This document shows, piece after piece, positions 24,057 through 33,884 of a DNA stretch of 64,000 bases. This DNA comes from Benincasa hispida. Taxonomy: Eukaryota; Streptophyta; Magnoliopsida; Cucurbitales; Cucurbitaceae. The stretch covers positions 25,786,365 to 25,850,364 of the forward strand of contig NC_052359.1 in assembly GCF_009727055.1 (NCBI RefSeq), read 5' to 3'. Position numbers and translations under genes: made by a program. Under the pieces are notes generated by a model that saw nothing but the letters and a program-made list of their open reading frames with translations, was not told the origin of the DNA and did not search any database. Position 1 is the first letter of the stretch, and every line of letters begins with the position of its first letter.

Positions 24057-25419
24057 TGTAAGACCCTAACACTAAATCTAAAGTTGGAGGTTAAATAGAG
24101 AAGAAAAATCCTAAGTAAGGATATTGAAACAAAGGATGAAAAACATGAAAATTATCCAAAAAGATGACCAAAGGTCCAAACGCCTATGAAGGGCTTAAAA
24201 CATGTGGGACGCAAGAATGCACGGAGGATGGAAGCAAGAAGACTTGAAAAATGGCTAAGGGTTGCATACAACCAATGCAAAGGCATACATGAGCTGTGCG
24301 GACATGGGCAGGAAGCATGCATCGAGTGAGCATGCTAGGTGTGCAGGCCAAGCGCACAGGCCATGCACCAAGCGCACAGGGCCATGCGTCAAGGACAAGC
24401 GCACAGGCCATGATCAAGCGCGGAGCCCATGCGTCGATAGTGTATGCCGAGCGCCCTACCTATGCGTCAAACGGGCAAGCGGGCAAGCCATCCTATGCAT
24501 CAAAGCACTATCGAGTCTGTCGAGTAGCCATGTGTTGATGCGCTATGCCAGCGCACGGCCATGGGGCAAAGCACGCCATGTAGTGAGGCACGCCCATGCG
24601 GCGAGGCATGCCCACGTGGCCAAGCATTCTTATGCGGCCAAGCACGCAAGCACTTAGGAAGCACACCCATGCATCAATGGTCAGCATCGTGCGTCCATGC
24701 AGTAGGCCAACAAGCACACCTAGTAAGCCATGCATCGACGGTGAGCAGCCACCCTATGCGTTGGTGATGGCCAACTCATGCGATGGTTAAGTAGGACTTT
24801 AATGAAGGAAGGGTGAGTTGCTATACGTTAAGGATAAAAGGTAAGGCTAATTGATGGGAAACTTCAAGGGAAGATGCCAATGGTATAGCGAGCATAAGTC
24901 TTAAATAATTTAAATAGAGAAATATGTTTAAGTATTTAAATGATTTAGGTGGAAAAAGGAGGATCACACAAAGTTCTAGTAGGAGGTGGACAAAGGAAGA
25001 TTTCATGCAAATGGAAAGTCTTATCACCCCAAACAGGAGGTGGGTGAAGGACATTTCATGCAAAAAAACAGATTTGGCTGGCAGGCTGAGATGAGAACAA
25101 CTCAAGGCTAGGCTGGGTAGACTAAGTGTTGGCAGCTCCAAAGTGAGACAAATCAGAAGTTTGAGTTGTCACTATGGGGTGAGTTTGGAATGGCTAGAAA
25201 TAGAGGGGTTGGGCAAGGGGAATTTATTCATATCATCACCTAAATCTTGTTTTGAGAGCATATTTAGAGAGTTATGTTTGATTTATTAGGCTCGCCAAAT
25301 TGATTGGAGATCAAAAGAAACAAAGGTTGCGTTGGTTGAAGCATTGAGTCAGCTAAGCCCACACCCTGCGCGCACGCTTGCAGTGTTGCGTCCATCCGTG
25401 CGCTAGCCTAGCGCAGCTA

Positions 25420-25440
25420 CCCCCCCCCCCCCCCCCCCCC
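25420..25440 (+). repeat. Homopolymer C21
   Basis: Twenty-one C in a row in a GC-rich part of the T2 LTR. The true length is uncertain in any short-read assembly. Confidence 0.7.
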
Positions 25441-25977
25441 GGTGCGACGCATCATCCAAGCACAGCAGGCCCACCCATTCGATGCATCACGCCCAACGTT
25501 AGCAACCCCACCGTGCAACGCAACGCACGCCCATGCGTCAACCCCTGTGCGGCACAGCACGCCCACCCTATCTACTGCCCAACGCCTAGTTGCCTACCAC
25601 GGTCCAAATAACCTTTAAAGAGGCTAATTTTTGGATTTTTGGCTAAATTGGGAGTAGGGTAAGTTTGGTATTTTCATTATATAATGATAGTTTGGCTATT
25701 TTGACATTATGTATTGATATAACAAGTATCAATTGAGGATTTCCATTCATATTTGTCATTCTCATAAAGGTATTCTCAAGGTGATTTTAGTGGAAAAAAA
25801 TTGTTGCGGTGAGTGTTTACTTAGTTTTTATGCATTGATATGTGGAATAATGTATATGTATAGTGCAAAATGCATGCTTTATGATTGTTATGTTGGTGCC
25901 ATGATATTGTTTGTGAAATTTCTATGGAAACTGAGATTATACCTGGACTACATAAGTTAGCATGCTTAATAAAAGGT

Positions 25978-26115
25978 GCTTGGTGGGAAAAATATAGTCG
26001 GCCTCGGTAGGCCCGGAAAATAATTAGTCGTCAATGACCCGACGGCCGGGAAATATAGCCCAAATTTACCTAGCGATGACTAGCGGGAAAAGGAATTGTA
26101 CCGATGTGCACATTG
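25978..26115 (+). repeat. T2 LTR minisatellite
   Basis: Diverged units of roughly 27-30 bp built on 'cgggaaaatatagtcg'. The inverted homologs in other T2 LTRs are at 36056-36190 and 42527-42655. Confidence 0.6.
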
Positions 26116-26720
26116 GCGGGAAAAAGTGGGTTATAGAAAAGTTTCCATAAAAAGTTGTCCATTGATTGATAATTATGTCCATGATATGAACATGCACTCT
26201 AGTAGCATGGAACTGAGGATTGATTTGATTACATTGCAATAACTATGATTGGCTAAATTATATTGGATTGTGTTGATTATGTGATTGACTTCACAAAAAT
26301 ATCAGGTTTTGCAAGTGATATATTATTTTAAAGAACCACTTACTGGGCATTAGTAGCTCACACTCTTCTAAATGTTTTGTTATTATCCCCCTTCCCCCCC
26401 CCCCCCCCTTCTCCCCCAGGTACAAAGCGGAGCGTTCAGGAAGGAGTCTACTAACCACCCAACAACCAGGACATGGTAAAATTCTCAAGACATGGCTCGA
26501 TCATATAATAAAGAGAATATAGGAAATTGACTATGTGTTATTGAAGGTTAGATAGAATGTTGTAAACATGTTTGAAATCTTTAATAGATGGGGCAGTGGA
26601 GGGAAGGGGAGGGGGAAATGTTAAATTTAAATGTTGTCCTGGGAATACTTACTGCATGTACCTCACACTCCCTTCAAGTTCTTGGGGCATAGGAGGGGTG
26701 AGGGAGGGTGTGACAGATCA

Positions 26721-27652
26721 AGATTTTAATAATACTATTTAGCATCTGATAATGGTTGTGAATGAAGAGTTAAGAAGATGAAATACAATTGATGAATGAG
26801 ATTAGAATACAATACAAAATAAATCGCCACATCTTGGTACAGATCTGGAATGGAGAATCGCTTGCCAATGTCGATGGAGTGAATGGAAGGATGAGTTTCC
26901 CTCTCAGGCTTGCTCAACCGGTAGAAGGGATCTAAGTACATAGCTTCTCGGCAAGGATTTGGCAGAATTGCACTGAGACTCACTTCTCGACCTTGTCTCT
27001 TTTCTTCCCGGATTTCCTCCGATTAGCACTCAGATCAGCTCTCTCTCAATAGCCTCGTATCAATTATTCCTCGTATCAAGTATATCTTTCAGTGAATTAT
27101 TTGAGGATATTTATAGATGAATGCTTTGACTCTCTGACTTGTGGTCCCCACTTTATTGTTATGAAATTCCTGGTGGAATCAATATTCCTTCTGTTATGCA
27201 ATCAGTCCGTCGAAAATGCACAACGGTTAGTTGTACACGTGTCAAAATCCTCTGTGATTGCGCTGCTCATCTGCATCGTCGATCGTGTGCCCGCATGCAG
27301 TGTTGTTTTTATTACCACATGCGGTTGAAGTTTAGCTCTGGATCGATTGTCGCATGTGCCGTCATTGCGTTGATCGTCTCTTCAGTATTGATTTGACGGA
27401 CGCAATGCGACGTAGATGCGTTAATCTTTCTCTCTTAAGCCATGAGCGCATATGGTGACTGGATATCCTGCAAAACAGACTTGAAATACTCTTTTCTACC
27501 ATCTTAATGGTGTTAGTCTGTGTATTGACGACAATTTATAATTATTGTATTTCTTAGCTAATTTTCATACAATTGACGTAACTTTCCTCTCTTTTTCTGC
27601 CGCAGAATCTAAATAAAACAGTTTAAATAACTTGTATTTCAACAAGTTATCA
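26721..27652 (-). mobile_element. Family-B Athila-like 3' LTR, second part
   Basis: Resumes after the GATCA duplication and matches 30727-31666. It ends TTATCA next to a polypurine tract, so on its own strand it starts TGATAACTTGT. The first bases form a 9-bp hairpin (27627-27650). A minus-strand TATA-like box is at 27107-27115. Confidence 0.8.
27627..27650 (-). promoter_or_regulatory. LTR-start hairpin, family B
   Basis: ATAACTTGT and ACAAGTTAT pair perfectly around a 6-base loop, starting two bases inside the LTR. Equivalent hairpins are at 31933, 35379, 39518, 46896, 3431 and 16845. Confidence 0.75.
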
Positions 27653-27690
27653 CACCCCCAAATTTAGATATATGCTTGTCCTCAAGCATA
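27653..27690 (-). promoter_or_regulatory. LTR-adjacent polypurine tract and AGGA-loop hairpin
   Basis: On the minus strand TAAATTTGGGGGTG (27653-27666) abuts the LTR. Just upstream, TATGCTTG and CAAGCATA flank an AGGA loop (27671-27690), an 8-bp perfect stem. Confidence 0.8.
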
Positions 27691-27978
27691 TCTTCGACTA
27701 AAGTAATAATGCTCAATTCTTATCCTATATTTTTGCATCGATTGGTTGCTTCGAATGTTACACTTAGGCACATTACTTGACAACGCAATTTCCTTTTATC
27801 CTTGCTAATTCGTATCAAAGCACTACTTTATTCTTCTATACCACAAATTTCTGCTCAAAAATGCTTTTCTAATTTTAAAAAGAATGTTTACCTCTTCTTT
27901 ATCAAAACAACTTGATGCGTCTGTATGCGGTGGTCAAACTTTGCGTCATTTTAGAGACTGTTGATCATTGTTACCCTC

Positions 27979-28186
27979 TTCATTTTGGCTTGTTCCCACA
28001 GGTGTCATCCGAATATCCAACTATGGTTGTGTGCCAATCTCAACTTTAACTCATGAATTTCAGAGGAGTTGTCTCTTCCATTCTTTTATTTTCTTTTGCA
28101 TTTTTCTCTTTTCATATTGCGTTGTTCTTGGAAACCCACCTTCGTTTTGGCTTGCTCGCACGGGTATCATGCGAACATCCAACTAC
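27979..28186 (-). repeat. Two-unit 3' cassette of Athila-like elements
   Basis: Units at 27979-28026 and 28140-28186 share 'ttttggcttg', 'gtatcatgcgaacatccaac' and close variants, 161 bp apart. They match 47236-47418 and, inverted, 6344-6545. Confidence 0.7.
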
Positions 28187-28355
28187 GAGCAGGTTCCTTT
28201 CACAACTAACTCTTATTAGGTTGGGAATTTTTTTGGGTTTTCCCTTGCGCTGACATTGGAGTTTTGTATGAAAATGTTTTTTTTTTTAAAATGAAAAATG
28301 AACGCATTTTTCTTAATGACCGCATAATCTTGATCTCATCTGCTCAGACCTTCCC

Positions 28356-28393
28356 TACCCCCAAATTTAGAGATGCGCAAGGTCCTCATTGCG
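28356..28393 (-). promoter_or_regulatory. Internal polypurine tract and AGGA-loop hairpin
   Basis: On the minus strand TAAATTTGGGGGTA (28356-28369) follows a hairpin with CGCAA(T)G and C(C)TTGCG arms around AGGA (28376-28393; one mismatch). It lies about 0.7 kb inside the LTR-adjacent tract. Confidence 0.65.
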
Positions 28394-28742
28394 TTGTTTG
28401 GACAGAATAGACAAATACTTAGAAAAAATTTCAAAAAGAATATTTGAGTAGAGCTTTGAAGGGTAAAAGGTAAAGTACTACTAAGCTACGAATTAACTAA
28501 GTGTTAGTTAGAAATTACAGAGTATGGGAAATGTTTCTAAGTGTATTCATATTATACATCATGGCAGCGCAATGAATAACGCAAAAGTAAAGATCAAGAA
28601 TATCATAAATATTGACAAAGGATGATAAAGAAAAAGGCACGGGCAAAGAATATCGTTAACTTAGAAAAATAATGAATTGAAATTATCTTTTGAATCTAAT
28701 TCAGAAGTGTGCACGATTAAAAGTTAACACCGCGCTTCCATT

Positions 28743-28986
28743 AACGGAAATACATTTTTGCAAAGGACGAGCAACAACGCATACCTCCCCACAACACACC
28801 CCTTAACTAAATGCATTTATGGAGGATCGTGCGCACGGTATTGCTACCAGCACAACACTACCTCGACATAGTGCATTTTTTTAAGGATGGGCAAAGGACA
28901 CACACGCGCGCAACACACCCCTCAACGCAATGCAGTTGAGTGTAATGGACGTAAGGTGTCTCTTGTTGCCCCACAATACACCCATC
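28743..28986. repeat. Four-unit tandem repeat, about 60 bp
   Basis: Diverged units start at 28743, 28805, 28866 and 28924. Three open with a 'tgcatttt'-like word, and all end in a 'cacaacacacccctc'-like word. Found in the noncoding interior of the gag/pol-less element. Confidence 0.6.
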
Positions 28987-29681
28987 ATTGTGTTACATAC
29001 CAAGTTTTTTATTTTTTTTTTCTATTCACTTCATCAATTACGCAAGCCAAAAAGACTTTGCGATGTTCAATGTTTCATCCAGTCATTCACAAAAGTTAAA
29101 AATAGTGCTACTAATGCATACAAATTAAAGCAATTAAATATGACATGGAAATACTCAATTGAATTAAATTGAAGGTAAATACAGAAAGCATTAAAAGCTA
29201 ATTCTATGAAGCAGTAAATAACGTAATTTAGGAAGCAGTAACGAAAGCAAGTAAACATAGATATGGAGATGCTAATTGAAAGATTTTTTCAGAGTTACCG
29301 CAATGGCATCCCCCCTACAGGTGAGCAAGCTTGCCTGCGCAATGTCATCAAGGACATTGTTCACCTCCTTGCATCATCCTGCAGTGTTTACGGGAAGAGA
29401 TACAATCTAATTTCTTCGAGAGTCACACCAGGTATGGACATTGCATTGCAAATTTCTCAAACCTTGCATTCTCCTCAACCATAGGTCTTAAAATTTCGGC
29501 GCTTAATCTGGTTCTGATGTGCTCCTGTGCGAAAAATACACTTGATCTCTATGTTAGCTTAGAGTTTCTGGATCGCTCTAGTACTTATAAATCGTCAGAC
29601 TGCTCTCCACAATAAATAGCCAGTACAAAGAGAACTGTCCTGCACATACTACAAAAGTACTCAACATTAACCGTTAACCAA

Positions 29682-29699
29682 TCTCCAGCAACGGCGTCA
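29682..29699 (-). promoter_or_regulatory. Asp-type primer binding site, minus strand
   Basis: Reverse complement TGACGCCGTTGCTGGAGA, close to TGGCGCCGTTGCCGGGGA. It is six bases from the LTR end, the same spacing as at 5389-5406. Confidence 0.75.
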
Positions 29700-29705
29700 T
29701 AAACT

Positions 29706-31666
29706 TGAAACGCAAAAATTGTTTCTAAGCTACAAGTCCATGCCATAAACTTGATGAAATAGATTTTTAAGCCTCTTTATAATCATACAAGCTCATCATA
29801 AACTTGTAACGCATGTATGAATATGAATGAATAAAATTAATCTTCTTATGTCATACAACGCATGGATGATTGAGATGATATGCGATACTAATTCTAGATA
29901 TGCGTTATTAATGAATGTTCTTGTACTATATTGTGCGTTGTCATAAGTTTCCTTGCATTGAAACCAAGTATAATTTCACCGCAAGTTTCTCGGTGTGATC
30001 CGAGGTCGAGCATAGGGATTTTTTTTAGGTTAATTGCGTTATATTTGTGATATATGCGACCCGAAGTTTTTTTTCAAATTAATAAAAGTGTTGTTTGTAC
30101 ATGCGATAAAGTAAATTGTGCAGTAAAGTAAAGATAAGTGATAAAAATGTGGCAATAAAGTAAATTGTGATAAAAGTAAAGTGCAATAAAATAAACCTAA
30201 GCTATGATGATACAAGATATAGGTTACATGATACAAGATACCGAGGTTGAGACTGACTATGAAGGATATACAAAGATTGTGTTATGCGATGGCAAGGCTT
30301 ATGTGTGAAACAGAAAGAGAAAGGATAATTAATATAAACAGCGTAAGTTTCTTAATTGCGTTCAAGATATAAGTACGGTTCCACTTTCCATTTGTATACA
30401 CCGCTTGGTGATCGGTCGCGTTTCCCACATCTCTGCGGAGGGACGAACTTAGTGAATGCAAGGTTGCTTCCATCTCTGTAAGTACTTCTCGCTTTAGTTA
30501 ACACATTCTTTTAACCTTCTCTAGACAGATCAGAATGACATCTTCACTTCTGCTCTCACGAGTGAAGATGTCGTCTAGCATACTTTAGCTAAACATCTTT
30601 ATTTCTTTAGCACGGATTAAGTTACTTGTTTAATTCATATTAATCACCAAGGGATTAAGAAAACATCGTGAAGAAATCGATTAATGGAGGAACGAAAATA
30701 GGCAGAGAAGTGGAAATTGAAATGATCAAGACATTCAATAATACTATTTAGCATCTAACACATGGTTGTGAATGAAGAGATTAAGAAGATGAAATACAAT
30801 TGATGAATGAGAGTTAGAAACAAATACAAATAAGTGCCAACGTCTTGGCACAGATCTGGAATGGAGAATTGCTTACCAGCGTCGATGGAGTGAATGGAAG
30901 GATGAATTTCCCTTTCAGGCTTGCTCAACTAGTAGAAGGGATCTAAATACAGAGCTTCTCAGTGGGGATTTGGCAGAATTGCTCTGAGACTCAACTCTCG
31001 GCCTTGTCTCTTTTTATCCTGAATTTCCTCCGATCAGCACTCAGATCAGCTCTCTCTCAATAGCCTCATATTAATTATCCCCCGTATCACGTATATCTTT
31101 CAGTGAATTCTTTGAGGGTATTTATAGATGAATTCTTTGACTCTCTAACTTGTGGTCCCCACTTTATTGTTATGGAATTCCGAGAATGGTGGAATAAATA
31201 TTCCTTCTGTTATGAAATCAGTCCGTCAAAAATGCACAAAGGTTAGTTGTACACGTGTCAAAATCCTCCGTGATTGCATTGCTCATCTATATCTTCAATC
31301 GTGTGCCCGCATGCGATGTTGTTTTTATTACCGCATGCAGTTAAAGTTCAACTCTGGATCGATTGTCGCATGCACTGTCATTACGTTGATCGTCTCTTCA
31401 ATATTGATTTGATGGGCGCAATGCGACGTAGATGCGTAAATCATTCTCTCTTGAACCATGAGCACATACGGTGACTGGATATCTTGCAAAACATACTTGA
31501 AATACTCTTTTCTACCATCGTAATGGTGTTAGTGAGTGTATTGACGATAATTTGTAATTATTGTACTTCTTAGCTAATTTTCATACAATTGACGCAACTT
31601 TCTTCTCTTTTGGCTGCAATATATAAATAAAGCAGTATAAATAACTTATATTTCTACAAGTTATCA
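29706..31666 (-). mobile_element. Family-B Athila-like 5' LTR (1.96 kb)
   Basis: On its own strand it starts TGATAACTTGT, with the terminal hairpin (one mismatch in this copy), and ends GCGTTTCA beside the primer spacer. It carries a 12-bp stem-loop at 30537-30572 (GACATCTTCACT / AGTGAAGATGTC) and a minus-strand TATA-like box at 31119-31127. It is the partner of 23065-24056 plus 26721-27652. The next five bases (ACACT) have no visible match on the left side. Confidence 0.8.
30537..30572 (-). promoter_or_regulatory. Family-B LTR stem-loop
   Basis: Perfect 12-bp inverted repeat with a 12-base loop. Copies with one to a few mismatches occur at 23872-23906, 34235-34271 and 63927-63962; the plus-strand copy at 33137-33172 keeps about 7 bp of stem. 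Confidence 0.6.
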
Positions 31667-31932
31667 ACACTTCATGGGAATTACACCTCAAGATCTCATG
31701 CAAGTAGGAGGTGTCAAGAACCCTAATGCTGGATATTACATGTTGCTGACTTTTAGGATTTTGATGCAATAAAAGTGTCATGCGTTGGAGCCTTGTGGTT
31801 TACAACAATGTTTTTGAAGGCCTATAAATACCCGAAGGAAGCTTCATTTAAGCTCACAACCTATTTTCTCTTCAAAGAATACTTAAAGAGGACTGATTAA
31901 GGGAAAACTAGGGTTTTTCAGGTAGGCCATGT
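31667..31932 (+). mobile_element. Tekay-like LTR T3, middle part
   Basis: Continues 21978-23064 beyond the inserted Athila-like element. 'ggtgtcaagaaccc', 'gctgacttttaggattttgatg' and a TATA box (CCTATAAATAC, 31821-31831) align with the inverted T3 copy near 14400-14560. It is interrupted again at 31933. Confidence 0.55.
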
Positions 31933-33564
31933 GATAACTTGTAGAAATACAAGTTATTTATATCGTTTTATTTAGATTATGCGGCAAAAAGAAGGAAAAG
32001 TTGCGTCGCATGGTTCATTCATAAAGACTTTCCATTCACAGTCAGTTCTTGACCTCAGTATCATGTATCATGTATTGACAGTATAGAAATTGGCTTAGAA
32101 ATACAAAAATTATAAAGTGTCGTGAACACACCCACTAACCCCATTGTGATCGCGAAATGGAATGTCCAAGTCTTTGTTTTGCAGGAAATAGGTCACTGTA
32201 TGCGATAATCGCTCGAGGGAAAAAATGAACAATGCATCCACACAGCATGCGGCAATCGATCAAGAATGAAAAAGATCAACACAATTGCAGCGCATGCGAC
32301 GATCGATCATGGATTCAAGCAATCAACGCATTTCCACCGCATGCGGTAATCGATAAGAGATCAAAACAACTACNCAATCAACGCATTTCCACCGCATGCG
32401 GTAATCGATAAGAGATCAAAACAACTACATCGCATGCGACGATCGATCGAAGATGAGAAGAGCAACGCATTCGCATGGATTTCTGACAAGTGTACAGCTT
32501 TTCTGTTGTATGATTCTGACAAATTGATCGTGGAGCAGAGTAGACATTTCCACTATGCCATGGCAGGAATTATCATATTTACAAAGTGTGACCACTAATA
32601 CAAGAGCCAAGGTCTATAAATAGCTTCCTCAGATTCAATGTTAAGAAGGTTGGTCTGAAGAGACAATCCAGAAAAAATTCGGGAGAGCGACGAGACAATA
32701 ATGAAAGGTAAGTCTCCGAGCAAGAAATTCCTTCCATTCTCGAAGAAGAAGCTCTGTGCAAGAGGTCACTTCTACATGGAAAGCAAGCCTGAGAGGGAAG
32801 CTTTCCACTCCATTTCATCCACACGACGGCATGCACAACGTCTCCGATTAGAATCTGTGTCAAGACATTGACACTCTTTCCGTATTTGTTCTTATTTTCC
32901 ATTCATCTACTGTGTTCGATATTCTTTAATCTTTCATTCACGATTTGTATCAAATGCTTATCCTTAGATTTAATATCAATATCGTAATCATTGTCATTTC
33001 TCTGTTCTTTTCCACACATTCATCATCCATTTTCTCCATCATGTGTCACTAATCCCATGGGTAAAGAGGAAGGATTGAGTGAGTGAGTTAATTCGTGTTA
33101 AGGAAGTCAACTAAGTTTAGCTAAAACATGCTCGACGACATCTTAACCTGTGAGAGCAGAAGTGAAGATGTTATTCTAACTATCAAGAGAAGGTTGGAAG
33201 AATACGTTAACTAAAGCGAGAAGTATCATATATCAACATTATTTGTACAACTTCACAGTCAGTTCTCAACCTCGGTATCATGTATCATATATCTTGTATC
33301 GTGTATCATACTAGTTTAGGATTTATTTCATTAACGCATTTTTACTTTCACTGCAATTTACATTTTTGTATAAATCAACATTCTTTATTCATTATTAAAA
33401 ACCGATTGCGTGTATCACTTAAGTAACGCATTAACGAAAGAAGTCCCTATGTTCGACCTCGGATCAATCTGAGAAACTTGTGTTGGAATTATACTTGGTT
33501 CCAGTGCAAGAAAACTTGTGACACGCACTACACAAATGCATACTACGAAAGCATATCATCATCA
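31933..33564 (+). mobile_element. Family-B Athila-like LTR, plus strand
   Basis: Starts TGATAACTTGT with the perfect terminal hairpin and closes near CATCATCA; the right edge is uncertain and may lie up to 0.1 kb further. A TATA box is at 32614-32622. Near the end are 'gttcgacctcgg' and 'caagaaaacttgtgac'. No polypurine tract precedes it and no primer site follows, so it is probably a solo LTR. It includes an assembly duplication (32320-32428). Confidence 0.7.
32320..32428. other. Exact 54-bp duplication around a single N (assembly artefact)
   Basis: 32320-32373 and 32375-32428 are identical, with one N at 32374, as at 16526 and 58146. Confidence 0.9.
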
Positions 33565-33884
33565 ACGCATACATTTATAATGTAATATCGCAATAATATC
33601 ATCATCGCAAACCAACTTGAGTGCATAGAGCATAAATCAATCATTCAAATTCATTCATTGCACGTTAACCACAAAGGGTATGCATTGAGTAAAAGCAGAC
33701 CGTACGTCCAGCCTAAGATCATGCATTGATTAGGTGCTTTCCAGGGGTCCAGAAGGTGTTGATGTTTGATGACATAGAATTTAATTTCTTGTTCTTTATC
33801 TAACTCTAACGCATGGTTTGTGAATGAAATGAATGATGTGTTGTATACGCGCTCAAGTGCTTTTCCGATAAAGACATTTTTTTA
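33565..33884. other. Unassigned LTR-like interval
   Basis: Probably the tail of the preceding family-B LTR and a remnant of T3. No gene is visible. Confidence 0.4.

Larger units (their letters stand above)
24057..26715 (+). mobile_element. Solo LTR, Tekay-like family T2 (2.66 kb)
   Basis: Runs TGTAAGACCC to GGTGTGACA and is flanked by perfect GATCA duplications (24052-24056 and 26716-26720). There is no primer site or polypurine tract, so it is a solo LTR left by recombination. It holds GC-rich 'cgcacaggccatg' stretches (24280-24790), a C21 tract (25420-25440), a minisatellite (25978-26115) and a pyrimidine run ending CCCAGGTACAAAGCGG (about 26384-26425). Frames at 24184-24790 and 25378-25611 are products of the GC-rich repeats. 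Confidence 0.9.
27653..29705 (-). mobile_element. Internal region of a gag/pol-less Athila-like element
   Basis: A 2.05-kb span bounded by an LTR-adjacent polypurine tract on the left and an Asp-type primer binding site on the right (29682-29699), so both ends of an internal region are present. No gag or pol similarity is visible in any frame, whereas the related element at 45241 onward carries a full decayed pol. It contains the two-unit cassette (27979-28186), an internal polypurine tract with hairpin (28356-28393), and a four-unit tandem repeat (28743-28986). Together with its LTRs (23065 and 31666) it is a complete non-autonomous element. Movement would need proteins from a relative. Confidence 0.7.
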
